A stretch of DNA of 64,000 nucleotides from a virus: positions 39,309 through 103,308 of the IMG/VR virus record IMGVR_UViG_3300044619_002381; one strand, written 5' to 3'. The translations under genes were made by a program, and so were the position numbers. This document shows, piece after piece, positions 27,501-35,337 of the stretch. The number at the start of each line of letters is the position of its first letter. Position 1 is the first letter of the stretch. Below the pieces are notes generated by a model that saw only the letters and a program-made list of their open reading frames with translations, had not been told where the DNA came from and did no database searches.

Positions 27501-28454
27501 ATGGGCCGCAGCAGCAGCTCCCACGGCAGTTCTACCTGCAGCATCAAACTGCGCATATGCAGTGGGCGATAGCAGATACCCCTGGTCTTGTTGTCCGTCA
27601 AATGCAGTTCTGATGCACTGAACATAGTCTTGAGGGACCCTTTCCAGGCTAGTCTGGGCACAATCAATAGTTCCGACCACATAGCAATCGGTCATTAAGA
27701 TTTTAGCAGCGCCTACAATGAATTGTTCAGGTACTACTTGGATAGTCCCGTCAAAAGTTGTAGCTGCCAGGACTGCAAATCCGCTTTCTGAATTTGTCTC
27801 AGGGCAAAGGGTATTTACTAGGCCCGACTCCCTAACATAGACGGAGCTGCTAATGCTAGGATTAGACTCAATTGCAGCAGCAAATGCGTTGACGATCGCA
27901 GATGAAATCTTACGGTTATTTACTTCGTCCCCAACGATATAACCAACGGGGATAGTAACAGGGACACCGAGCCACTCGCCATCGGCAGTATAACCAGTGG
28001 AGCCATCTCCAGCCACTAACTTTTGGCCATTAAGGATCATTTGGATATACACCTGGTCACCAGCTTCGAGCTGGGAGGGTAATCCAGTGGAATTGATTTT
28101 GGTGCCAGAAGGTAGAAACTCAATTTCAGCAATCTGGGTTGGTGTTCCTACTCTGACAACACGAACGTCCCCAACTTGTTGGGCATTTAGGAAAAGTTCA
28201 TTTACACAATTATAGCTAAGAAGGGGGATTTTTTCGGTGGGTACTCCGCCTACTAGGGCCCTATAGTCATTTAAAGAAGTGATGACGACCGGGGTGTTAA
28301 ACGGAAAGCGACTTACTGGGACAGAGTCCTCAGCCTCCACCAACATATAGGCAGTGTTAAATGTTGCGATTGGCGCGGCTGTAATATTGCCAGCGACTTC
28401 GTTTATGAATGTACCAGGGGCCCCAGGGGTGGTGCCAAAAGAGAAAGTTGCCAT
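24552..28454 (-). CDS. Tail sheath protein with very large insertion (1300 aa)
   Basis: The N-terminus (FGTTPGAPGTFINEVAGN) and C-terminal 220 residues (a GFGVIFNQIVTIGNSVMGQL-like region and RIDVGLIRVSIGQM end) are those of a contractile-tail sheath. Sheath proteins usually have 350-700 residues; this one has 1300. The extra central part, roughly 430-950, is Gly/Thr/Ala-rich and includes a GGTGYTNGIYTNVPL module at about 835-900, also present in the J-like protein. Such insertions usually decorate the outside of the tail and may bind the host. It is preceded by a 93-nt spacer and followed by a coupled small gene. Confidence 0.86.
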   Translation of the reverse strand: MATFSFGTTPGAPGTFINEVAGNITAAPIATFNTAYMLVEAEDSVPVSRFPFNTPVVITSLNDYRALVGGVPTEKIPLLSYNCVNELFLNAQQVGDVRVVRVGTPTQIAEIEFLPSGTKINSTGLPSQLEAGDQVYIQMILNGQKLVAGDGSTGYTADGEWLGVPVTIPVGYIVGDEVNNRKISSAIVNAFAAAIESNPSISSSVYVRESGLVNTLCPETNSESGFAVLAATTFDGTIQVVPEQFIVGAAKILMTDCYVVGTIDCAQTSLERVPQDYVQCIRTAFDGQQDQGYLLSPTAYAQFDAAGRTAVGAAAAAHCEDGNFKWLALADSGSFLVTDINKYKNYIPHQPAEDLVMGLKYLVDNTIYEWTGNDVTYRRLPYQSLISGYDPQVAVEQSTESVTAGEKVGLLDPAVFTVESVVGQSDDGVFYIDGAVWPVKYDIQEVTISNAGADFAGLFGVGETSATVYIVAPPYNTNLYGTYPSDGNTQYVYITATASEATSVLTAVLAAGGTALIGSGVAAANGAYVVGTPTGSTAIVTYGVSSWNWPVEISGQPSNLLQNTTGETTYVNTLHLPATLQASTRDYRLNFISRTLLNPSASISSYTFPGGSVGYAAFELKGHGLVNGQKVFFTQTVLAGAATLLKATTSNSINPYYVKVLDNDTILLATSYTGYLSGSYVIYPSASISTAPTILYSGVLGGNLTSVNLAELTTIPLIRARKYGLNSGIVASQAARASVAPVPNIDNPTVSIYLNRSSKVLGKELIFPYGETTSAGWLPSLDLVDPGDIQTTTQNYICAPTTTQNFTSQAYLVPAIDAINGGSYNPTGTATRGPIATLGAITGGTGYTNGIYTNVPLTGGSGSGATADITVAGGIVTVVTLKATGFGHTAGSLLSASTAVIGSGTLFTVTVGTITAGPGILLGAKPYTLAVGLLNGSGKGDIQGRITNLSGVYFDVITAAGLAPDGTTPVVVGDRIAVVFNGSNYEWAVIPADSLGGDLTSVGHVCYGSQVELVLTEEQTPLTNLWNFDAITSTEIIDDALRGVGNSGVPEAVFVEAGVDNVARLLEDSQRYFNAFGFIAYYGPHILNSAGQYIPLSPYVAGVALRRYRSEGFQFPPAGTKYQLVDAVSVQLSVNSAQQNLLNPRGCNVARTLPGYASSAIFIWGGRTRINPAIPEQRKFQFVNTRVIQNVVYGSLRRVFDNQIFSVIDGFGVIFNQIVTIGNSVMGQLYNEGALYGAKPSDAFQVICDERINRVEDLENGIVNVQVYDVPVPTMERIDVGLIRVSIGQMSNELQSRGLG

Positions 28455-28628
28455 TTTATATTTAGTATTCCCCCTTTACCTAATCCTCGTACCGGCGGGG
28501 ATAACTCCGGTGGTGGTGCCCGTAGGCCAAGGATTGTTTATGGACAATTAATATTTACCCACCATTGAATCGGCATTCTTTCCGGCCTGAATAGTGATGC
28601 CCCTAGCCAAAGATTGGAGGTTTTTATC

Positions 28629-28994
28629 CTATTGGTTACCAGTATCGGAATGGATACTAGCGGCTGACCAACCGTTGTTTCTTTCTACATCACTTAAAGA
28701 CAATCTGGTGTATCTCGATAAGGACTCAGCGTAAGACTCTTGAGAAGAGAAAGGGAAGAAGTCTCCAACAGAGTTTGTAACGGGGGACAGTACGGGGGAT
28801 TGTTGGGTTAACCCCACAGACGTAACTGACCCAGTAACACTACCCGGGTTAAGAATTGTCCCTAAAGGGGGATTTTTTACTACAGACCATGTAGGATTAT
28901 TATCTAGAACTTCCCTATATGAGAGGGAGTTTGAGTATAGAGCAAAACCCAGTCTTCTCCAGGTTGAACCAGATTGAAAAACTAGGTTTGCCAT
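28629..28994 (-). CDS. LysM/tail protein X-like protein with in-frame TAG and 26-codon extension
   Basis: A 121-residue protein with a YREVLDNNPTWSVVKNPPLGT segment (about 27-47) reminiscent of LysM-like tail protein X domains, then a Ser/Thr-rich part. It ends in TAG, but the same frame continues for 26 sense codons (28548-28628) with protein-like composition (NLQSLARGITIQAGKNADSM) to a TAA. Either the TAG is read through, or it is a recent nonsense mutation that removed the tail. It lies between a disordered protein and the sheath gene. Confidence 0.65.
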   Translation of the reverse strand: MANLVFQSGSTWRRLGFALYSNSLSYREVLDNNPTWSVVKNPPLGTILNPGSVTGSVTSVGLTQQSPVLSPVTNSVGDFFPFSSQESYAESLSRYTRLSLSDVERNNGWSAASIHSDTGNQ

Positions 28995-28997
28995 CTA

Positions 28998-29447
28998 TCA
29001 GGTTCCTCTTTTTGCTTTTGCCATCAGGCGAGCACCAACTTCAGTACCACGAGTTAGGGGGAAGCCATTATCCCTAGAAACTTCCTTAACTTCGTTATTA
29101 AGTTGACTCGAAGGTACAAATGGGTCTACTTCCGGGGAGTTTAACCTGTTGGAAAGTTTCTCTTGGATGGACGCCTCGATAGACTCCTTAGTGGGTTTAT
29201 CCTTAATGGCAGTGCTCTCGGCTGTTTTAAGGTCGATTACAGCGGGTTCGTGTGATTCGTGTGATTCGGGCTCTAAACCAGGGGGTTCTGTGGGGCCTGG
29301 CACCATGGCTACGGGATGCTCAGGGGTTTCTGGATTGGGTGCAATTTCAGCAGCTGGATTTTCGTCCCAGGCTTCATTTACGTTAGGGGTAGTTGGGTCA
29401 TCACCAACAAATTTACCGAGGGGGTCTTTAGCGCGTTGTCTTGTCAT
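28998..29447 (-). CDS. Disordered hypothetical protein (149 aa)
   Basis: A 149-residue protein, Pro/Glu-rich for its first 90 residues (NPETPEHPVAMVPGPTEPP, SHESHEP) with a basic C-terminus (MAKAKRGT). It resembles the low-complexity protein at 4483-4830 in composition and in its ETPE motifs. It lies between the Mu G-like and tail X-like genes. No fold recognised; probably an assembly accessory or a disordered tail component. Confidence 0.6.
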   Translation of the reverse strand: MTRQRAKDPLGKFVGDDPTTPNVNEAWDENPAAEIAPNPETPEHPVAMVPGPTEPPGLEPESHESHEPAVIDLKTAESTAIKDKPTKESIEASIQEKLSNRLNSPEVDPFVPSSQLNNEVKEVSRDNGFPLTRGTEVGARLMAKAKRGT

Positions 29448-29449
29448 GG

Positions 29450-29860
29450 TTATTTAAGAATGTGTTTCCAGGCAATGTCAGATAATTTATCAAGGGAGCT
29501 ATCTGGTACTCCCATCCATGGGCGAGCGGGCATTTTTTTAGTTCCAAATTGGTTGAACACCCCCCATGGAGTCGTATCGACTAAGAATCTATTACCCCAA
29601 GGTCTAACCACGGCTGTGTTAAACATCTCACCGGTCTCCCTTAGGATAAATCTAGACCCATACCCCTCGGCATCTTTTTCTTTTATGGTCTCCGGATCTA
29701 GTTTAACCCAGGGTTTACCTTCGTAGTCAGTTTCAGCATACCAATGGGGCTTATTTTCCTCCAGAAGAGCAGGAGCCCATTCCACTTTGGCAGGACCCCA
29801 CCACCCTAATTTAAAGGGTTGCATAGAGCCCGGTTCCTTTAGGGTGACTTTAATTTTCAT
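29450..29860 (-). CDS. Mu gpG-like virion morphogenesis protein (136 aa)
   Basis: The C-terminal half has the pattern of Mu G/phage virion morphogenesis (tail completion) proteins: a short beta hairpin with GNRFLVDTTPWGVFNQFGTKKMPARPWMG at about 88-116, where the family has an aromatic-HQFG-x-PARPFLG motif. Such proteins finish the tail end that joins the head. Its start overlaps the end of the chaperone frame by 4 nt. The length is near the family's usual 140-150 residues. Confidence 0.72.
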   Translation of the reverse strand: MKIKVTLKEPGSMQPFKLGWWGPAKVEWAPALLEENKPHWYAETDYEGKPWVKLDPETIKEKDAEGYGSRFILRETGEMFNTAVVRPWGNRFLVDTTPWGVFNQFGTKKMPARPWMGVPDSSLDKLSDIAWKHILK

Positions 29861-30578
29861 TTCTTTTTCATTAGGCTCTCTTGTTCTTCGGCGTATTTTT
29901 TATTGACTTCAATCATGGCTCTAATTTTGCTCATAGGTTGAGTTTCCAACCAATCGATAGATGAATCCCACCGTTGTTTGCATAAGTGAAACGCGACTTC
30001 AAGCCAATTTTCCACCGACAGGATATTTTCTTGGAAGATAGTTGTCACTGCCCAGTCAATTAATACTTTGAAAATTTTAGACGGGGTTTCATCGATGGCG
30101 TCGGTATTTAAGATCACCCTTAGAAGAAGCGGTAGGAAGCTCTTCTCACCATTCCTGAGGATTTGTGCCTTATAGAAGTCTTTGGGGGTTATCTCCCTAA
30201 GGTGAAATGGCCCCCACCCGTCTATAGTTACAAGATATGAAAAGTCGTCTTGATCCTCAATTATGATTTTGGGTCAACTACAACTTCCCCCATTGCCTTG
30301 CCGACTAACTCACTGATTTTTTTAATGTCCGAGAGACGAAGATCAGCAATTTCGTCAAAGGAAATTTTATCCTCACCGATTGTTAATCGTTCGGCCAATA
30401 GAAAGCTTTGCTTGGCTTGTTTGAATTCACCAAGTTCTTCTTCTAGGTAAATTAAATCCCTGCCGGTCATTTCCCTAATTGTGAGGGTTCGGCCGTCAGA
30501 CAAAGTTTCACTATAAGTCTCAAGCCCAGTGACTGGTGTAGTCTTTACTGTGGTGGTTTCGTTGGATACGGTTCGCAT
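29857..30578 (-). CDS. Tail assembly chaperone, -1 frameshift fusion (GT-like, about 240 aa)
   Basis: A second frame runs from a TGA just before the slippery site to 29857 without its own ATG near the 5' end. A -1 shift at 30267-30273 fuses 104 residues of the short form to 136 residues beginning IIIEDQDDFSYLV. The extension is helical with a C-terminal Lys-rich tail (EEQESLMKKK), as expected for a T domain that recruits the major tail protein to the tape measure. A GTG at 30117 could start an internal product but would discard 50 coding residues. Frame continuity and position make the fusion the better model. Confidence 0.82.
30261..30578 (-). CDS. Tail assembly chaperone, short form (G-like, 105 aa)
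   Basis: A 105-residue protein with a beta-rich start (TYSETLSDGRTLTIREMTGRD) and helical end, as in gpG/gp41-type tail assembly chaperones. The final codons, GAC CCA AAA TCA TAA, contain the slippery heptamer C CCA AAA. Terminating here gives the abundant short form. Its start overlaps the upstream gene by 34 nt. In contractile-tailed phages this pair precedes the tape measure gene; here the sheath genes follow instead. Confidence 0.8.
   Translation of the reverse strand: MRTVSNETTTVKTTPVTGLETYSETLSDGRTLTIREMTGRDLIYLEEELGEFKQAKQSFLLAERLTIGEDKISFDEIADLRLSDIKKISELVGKAMGEVVVDPKS
30267..30273 (-). promoter_or_regulatory. -1 ribosomal frameshift site CCCAAAA
   Basis: On the minus strand C CCA AAA fits X XXY YYZ. 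It lies two codons before the zero-frame TAA, and the -1 frame becomes open two codons upstream, exactly where tail chaperone shift sites are found. Confidence 0.85.
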
Positions 30579-30811
30579 TTGGTTTTTATTGAGGGATACT
30601 CAGTGAGTTTTACCCTACTTGCCACCAGATGCCTTTCCAATTCTGCATCACCTTTCCCAGCAGGAAGTTTGAGATATAGATGGTTAGCTGTCTGCCAGCT
30701 TTTTTCAGCCCCATCTAAATCCCCCATATCGACCCTATCGCTAACATCATCAATCCAACTACGGATAACTTCTTTGCGAAACTGTGGGTCTAAGGGTAGC
30801 GGAAATGGCAT
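30545..30811 (-). CDS. Hypothetical protein upstream of tail chaperone (88 aa)
   Basis: An 88-residue, mostly helical protein (FRKEVIRSWIDDVSDRVDMG, HLYLKLPAGKGDAELERHL) with a Pro-rich tail. It overlaps the chaperone gene by 34 nt, so the two are translationally linked. It may be another small tail assembly factor. No family recognised. Confidence 0.6.
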   Translation of the reverse strand: MPFPLPLDPQFRKEVIRSWIDDVSDRVDMGDLDGAEKSWQTANHLYLKLPAGKGDAELERHLVASRVKLTEYPSIKTKCEPYPTKPPQ

Positions 30812-30863
30812 GTTGCTGTTTGGGTTGGAACGTAGTAACTCCTATGGGCTTAGTGCCCAATAG

Positions 30864-31061
30864 TCAAAGGGCTTTAAGCATTTGGACAACTTGATCTTCA
30901 GAGTAGTAAAGAGCATTATATGCGCAATCGACTGAAGAAGGGATGAATTTATCTTTTTTATCGAAGGGTTGCGGCATATAGAAAGTACCGAGGGACCCGG
31001 GATGCGCAATAACGATGGCAGAAACAGCGCGATTCTTTTTCAGTTTTGGTTGTGTTGTCAT
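30864..31061 (-). CDS. Small hypothetical protein (65 aa)
   Basis: A 65-residue basic protein (MTTQPKLKKNRAVSAIV) with a Phe/Tyr-rich centre. It lies between the DNA polymerase gene and the tail genes, 41 nt from the polymerase stop. No family recognised; the coding call rests on packing and composition. Confidence 0.5.
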   Translation of the reverse strand: MTTQPKLKKNRAVSAIVIAHPGSLGTFYMPQPFDKKDKFIPSSVDCAYNALYYSEDQVVQMLKAL

Positions 31062-31102
31062 GGTGTTTTTGTGATTAGTTTTAGTTAAAGGTAAGTTAAA
31101 AG

Positions 31103-34048
31103 CTAAATGAGTCCTTTCTGGATTGAGTCATACCGGAAAGTTAGCTTACTGACAGCACCCAATTCAAATAGTTGAGTCATTGAGTATTCAACCCCAGGTG
31201 GTTCATCACCCCCAGACTGATTGGATGGAGTTACCGTATTCTCTTTTGGGGACTTCCGGAGCCTATCATCAATGGCAACCGAGGAGAAAAACGCACGGCT
31301 CAATGGTAATTCGGGTATTTCCATCGCGTAGTGGAATAAACACCAAGTGAAAAGGTGGGCAATCTGGAATAACACGGCAAACTGCTCTGCGTATTTTTCC
31401 GGTGTCATAAAATGCAGTTCATCATGGATGCTAATTATGAATCGGTAGGGGATCTTAAACTCTTCGGCCAGCCATGCCACGGCAGTTAAGGTGATAGACA
31501 GGATTTCGGACCCTGAAGCTTGAATTGCCCAGTTGGTCCTCCCCGTCTTAAAATCATTGCCGACTGCAGATGGCATCATGGCCGTTGAGATTTTTGTCCC
31601 CAAACACGGCAACCGGGGGGTCCCTGGCCCCATGGAAATTCTTTCCATCATATTGAAAGCACCTGAGTCTGATCCACCTTCGTATTTGCCGAACCTTAAG
31701 ACCCCCTTCTTAGACGCAATAGCTTTAAGGGCAAAAGTTTTGACCGCATCTTCGTCTTTATCGGGGAAGGTCATTCGGATTGGGTTACTAAGGGCTCTGA
31801 CGCTCCCGCCATACAAGGTAGCAAATCCTACAATCTTGGCCAGGTCTCTAGCTATTTTAAGCATAGTGTCTTTTTCCTTATCAATTGGAGACACCCAGTA
31901 GCCATCACGGGAGCGGCAATCATCGCTGTCTTCAGGTTTTTGCTCATATTTATAGCAAATCCCCAGGGTCTTATCCCAAATTAGACCATCATACAATTCC
32001 GGGAAGATCGCTCGGGCCAATGCAGTGTGAGGATCAGTACCATTCTCTTTAGAACCAGAAAGCACGTTATACCCCATGGGCGAACACCCAATGAAACCGC
32101 CTTCCCATTTATCACTATAGATAGACGCAATCTGCATCTCTTGGCCGTCATAGTCCGCACTAATGATTTTCCACCCCTCCGGGGCCTGTACACGGGTCTT
32201 AAGCTCGGTTCCGATGCGCCAGCTCTTGGTAGAGCACATGGTGGCCATAAGGCTCTCTACGACCCTACGGGTGACGGTTCCGTGGCAGACGATCTCTGGC
32301 AGGGTAACGAGGTTAGGTTTTCCCAGGGGGTTGGTGGCCCCCATGACAATACGGCTTTTAACTCGGCTGCGAACTGATGTCCAAAAACTAATGGCATTAG
32401 CAATTTCCAGTGCCCTTTTTGCCTCGGGTAAGTCACTACTTAGTCTTCCAACTTCCATGTGAGTAACGAACTCTTTAGAGAATAGGCCGCCTACGTTTTC
32501 GCCGGGTTTCTTAGGGTGTGGGATTCTATCCAGGGTGCCGTCTCCCGTAGTAAAACACCAACCTTGTCCATCTTCCCATATGATGGGGGTGCCTTCCCAT
32601 TTTAGTTTCAATAGGAAATGCGATAGTTTGCTTTTAACACCAATCTCCTTATCAGGGTCCTTCTTATAGGGCCTCATCCAAGTGGGGACCCATGCGTAGA
32701 CACCCTTGATAGACTTCACTTCCCAATCTAATTGGCGAATCCACGGGTCTTTTGACACCCATTTACTTGCCTCTTTGACCCCAATTTCCTTTGTTTCGTG
32801 GCTATCTACTATTTCCTTCCATGAATTGAAAGTATCCCATAGCAAAGTTTTACAAAGACCGGTCATTTCCTGGTTATGGCTGTTATAGACTTCTTCAGCC
32901 CCTTGCACCCATTCAAACCAGTTGTCCACTAGCGGCACCACAGACCCATTCAGGTGGTAATGCCCGCAAAGCCCCACCATTGATGGTGTACTATCAAGGT
33001 ATTTTGGCCATAGTGCCTGGAATAACTCTGAAGTATAATAAGCGTCCTTAATGGCGTAATCAACTGTCTCGGCTAGTACCTTATTGATTTCGGAAAGCGT
33101 ATCAGCGGTGACAAAAATGTTCCTAATTTCCTTGTCGGAATCTGATAGTGGCTTTACATCGCCATCGTCAAAGAAAAATTCTTTTGCCCGTTGAACATGG
33201 AAGTTGTATGTTTTAACTAGGGAGTTTGTGCTCCCCCTGTCAAGCCATTCCGGAGAATACTTAAGTTTCCGCTTCTCATCATCATCAAGCAAATCAAAGT
33301 CCTTTTCAGCCAGCGCATAAAGCCACCTCTGACCTGATGCTAAGCCTGATACGCCAACGTGCGCTGACAGGGTGTCAAAGTAGAAATTTTCCGGTTTGGT
33401 AAAATCTAGCGAATAACCCTCTTGGGCCCTCACACGGTCATAGGATATATTGTGGCCAATGACAAGCCTGTCAGTCCCAATTGGAATAAGTTTAAATTGA
33501 TCCCAATCATTTTGGGGAATATCAAGGTCAATCAGCTCGGCGGCTAACCAAATATAGGCGGCCCTATCACTTAGAGCAGTTCCAATAATGGGAAAGGCCC
33601 CACCTTTAACGAAAGTTTCCGTGTCGAATGTAAATACTTCTTCCTCGGGGTAGGGTACTTTTCTAGTTTGCCATTGCTTGTTGGGGCCATCCCCGATAAG
33701 CTCATACCGTGTCCACCCCGGTTGAAATACTAAATCGTTGATTGACGGGATCTTTGGTAGGGCACATTTGGCAAATTTATTGCCTAGTTCCTTATAGCGT
33801 CCAACTTGATTTTCTGCAATCTTTTCAAAGTGGTCGCGGATATTGTTAGCCTTTAGGTTAGGCAGGGGGACTGGCCCATCATAGATGCTTTCGGGATAAT
33901 CAACGGGGGCCTCAATCCCAAATTTCCTCAAAAGGGAAACGGCCTGGTCCTTTTGCTTGCTATTCATTTCGGGCCTATAGTCAGATCCAAAAATCTTTAG
34001 GTGCAAGTCATCGGACAAGACCGGGTAGCCAAGGGCAGTAGTTTTCAT
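31103..34048 (-). CDS. Family A DNA polymerase, mitochondrial Pol gamma-like (981 aa)
   Basis: A replicative polymerase with an N-terminal 3'-5' exonuclease (Exo I FDTE near 141, Exo II GHNISYD near 200, Exo III YAIKDAYYTSELF near 333) and family A polymerase motifs: A, SADYDGQEMQIA near 630; B, around KIVGFATLYGGS near 738; C, SIHDELHF near 874. Many segments match mitochondrial polymerase gamma rather than T7 or Pol I: SGLASGQRWLYALAEK, NWFEWVQGAEEVYNSHNQEM, WAIQASGSEILSITLTAVAWL, and the end FFSSVAIDDRLRK ... TPSNQ. It lacks the long gamma spacer insertions. It is 981 residues against about 1,240 in human POLG. The stop is TAG; 54 nt upstream lies another gene. Confidence 0.9.
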   Translation of the reverse strand: MKTTALGYPVLSDDLHLKIFGSDYRPEMNSKQKDQAVSLLRKFGIEAPVDYPESIYDGPVPLPNLKANNIRDHFEKIAENQVGRYKELGNKFAKCALPKIPSINDLVFQPGWTRYELIGDGPNKQWQTRKVPYPEEEVFTFDTETFVKGGAFPIIGTALSDRAAYIWLAAELIDLDIPQNDWDQFKLIPIGTDRLVIGHNISYDRVRAQEGYSLDFTKPENFYFDTLSAHVGVSGLASGQRWLYALAEKDFDLLDDDEKRKLKYSPEWLDRGSTNSLVKTYNFHVQRAKEFFFDDGDVKPLSDSDKEIRNIFVTADTLSEINKVLAETVDYAIKDAYYTSELFQALWPKYLDSTPSMVGLCGHYHLNGSVVPLVDNWFEWVQGAEEVYNSHNQEMTGLCKTLLWDTFNSWKEIVDSHETKEIGVKEASKWVSKDPWIRQLDWEVKSIKGVYAWVPTWMRPYKKDPDKEIGVKSKLSHFLLKLKWEGTPIIWEDGQGWCFTTGDGTLDRIPHPKKPGENVGGLFSKEFVTHMEVGRLSSDLPEAKRALEIANAISFWTSVRSRVKSRIVMGATNPLGKPNLVTLPEIVCHGTVTRRVVESLMATMCSTKSWRIGTELKTRVQAPEGWKIISADYDGQEMQIASIYSDKWEGGFIGCSPMGYNVLSGSKENGTDPHTALARAIFPELYDGLIWDKTLGICYKYEQKPEDSDDCRSRDGYWVSPIDKEKDTMLKIARDLAKIVGFATLYGGSVRALSNPIRMTFPDKDEDAVKTFALKAIASKKGVLRFGKYEGGSDSGAFNMMERISMGPGTPRLPCLGTKISTAMMPSAVGNDFKTGRTNWAIQASGSEILSITLTAVAWLAEEFKIPYRFIISIHDELHFMTPEKYAEQFAVLFQIAHLFTWCLFHYAMEIPELPLSRAFFSSVAIDDRLRKSPKENTVTPSNQSGGDEPPGVEYSMTQLFELGAVSKLTFRYDSIQKGLI

Positions 34049-34063
34049 CGGCGTTAGGTTGAT

Positions 34064-34100
34064 TGACTGTGGGCTATTTGACTGTGGGCTATTTGACTAT
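34064..34100. repeat. 15-bp tandem repeat upstream of polymerase
   Basis: TGACTGTGGGCTATT occurs twice head to tail (34064-34078, 34079-34093), followed by a partial copy. It occupies the short spacer before the polymerase start. A similar 10-bp duplication, CTAGTATGGG, occurs near 40759-40778. Confidence 0.85.
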
Positions 34101-34107
34101 TTAGCCA

Positions 34108-34431
34108 TTAGGACACGGAGTCCAAAGGTGGTGGTACGAGGCTGTCGGCAACTGGGGAAAGAATCGCACTAAAACCATTGCCAAATATACGTTTTGAAGG
34201 CTGCGCCCATCGTGGTTGGTTTCCTAGCCAACTATGGACGTAATAGCTGAAAGTTACGGGCCTGCCTAAAGTGTCACTGGGGCCATTGCCTGATGTGCCT
34301 AAGAAGTAAGCAGAGTAAATGTTGCTCCACCCCATGTAAGGCTTGGCTATGATGTTGCCGTATTCACTTACTGACTCCTCCCCAATAATGTCAGCTACGG
34401 CTTTTGCCATTACTACTGTAAGTGGTACCAT
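34108..34431 (-). CDS. Hypothetical protein (107 aa)
   Basis: A 107-residue protein with an amphipathic N-terminal helix (VVMAKAVADIIGEE) followed by an aromatic, Gly/Ser-rich region and a Pro-rich end. The M8 codon is an alternative start. It overlaps the coiled-coil gene by 19 nt and precedes the polymerase. No family recognised. Confidence 0.55.
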   Translation of the reverse strand: MVPLTVVMAKAVADIIGEESVSEYGNIIAKPYMGWSNIYSAYFLGTSGNGPSDTLGRPVTFSYYVHSWLGNQPRWAQPSKRIFGNGFSAILSPVADSLVPPPLDSVS

Positions 34432-35336
34432 TCTTCCTCTCTTTCGATTTCTTCAATTTTACCCCTTACCCAAGTTGATTCCGTATCCTCTGGGTCGGCA
34501 TCTAGTTGGAAATTAATTGATTGGTTTAGTTTTTGAAAGCTTACTTCAAAATCCTGAAGACCTGAACTTATGTAAACATCCTTTCTATTTCTCTTGTAGA
34601 TGTCAAATACGTCATCAATTTTTGAAAATTCATGGGGGCGGCATTCCGGGTGCTGCTGCCACTTTCTCATTTCGAAGAATGAAAATGGCTCATCGATTTC
34701 CCATGATTTATCTTTGCCTTCAAAAAGTCTAATAAGGGCGTCCCTCTTCCACCAATTGCTTACCCTATCGATATAATACTCCCATGCAGTTTCGTCAGTC
34801 AAGTAAGTATCACAATCTTTACGGATTGACTCAAGTTCTTTTTTACCGTCGTTTATGACATCCATGGTAGCTTCAGGGAGCACACCAAATAGGTACTCAG
34901 GGCGGCACTCATTGATGCGTTCATACACACTGGGGAACAAAACCGAGTAGCACATTAGCTTATAGTCGTCAGAATCCCCACAAATTAAATCTAAGATGGT
35001 CTCAAAGATTGATATTGACGTTGCGATTTGCTTTTCTAGGTCTGGCTCGTGCTCTTCTTCCCGGTCTGGCAGTCCTCTTTCACTTCTAAGTTCACGAATT
35101 TCACTCATCAACCCCTCAATATCAAGCTTTAGCTTTTTGTTTTCCCTACCCATTTCTCTTTCTAGCCGTGCCTTGTAGGCTTCCACTTCGTAGAATAGGT
35201 TTGTAACTTTTTCTTTTAGATAATCAAGAGATAATGCCGTCTTATTATCTAGTTGGGTGCGAGCATTAAAGTCTTTTTCAACACTGCGAATACTGGAGAG
35301 AACGCTGGTTTTTAATTTGAGGATCGAATCGTTCAC
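34413..35336 (-). CDS. Coiled-coil protein (307 aa)
   Basis: Residues about 40-105 form a long highly charged coiled coil (LEREMGRENKKLKLDIEGL). The C-terminal 200 residues are helical with several Trp and Tyr and may form a globular domain. It begins 2 nt below the upstream acidic gene, making it part of the replication-region transcript. It may be a DNA-replication or nucleoid accessory protein, but nothing in the sequence shows this directly. Stop is TAG followed at once by TAA. Confidence 0.7.
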   Translation of the reverse strand: MNDSILKLKTSVLSSIRSVEKDFNARTQLDNKTALSLDYLKEKVTNLFYEVEAYKARLEREMGRENKKLKLDIEGLMSEIRELRSERGLPDREEEHEPDLEKQIATSISIFETILDLICGDSDDYKLMCYSVLFPSVYERINECRPEYLFGVLPEATMDVINDGKKELESIRKDCDTYLTDETAWEYYIDRVSNWWKRDALIRLFEGKDKSWEIDEPFSFFEMRKWQQHPECRPHEFSKIDDVFDIYKRNRKDVYISSGLQDFEVSFQKLNQSINFQLDADPEDTESTWVRGKIEEIEREEEWYHLQ

Positions 35337-35337
35337 G

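Noticed and set aside
28629-28631. TAG recoding across the phage (code 15-like).
   Set aside because: Long genes such as the polymerase, sheath and baseplate proteins have no internal TAG, and TAG ends several genes.
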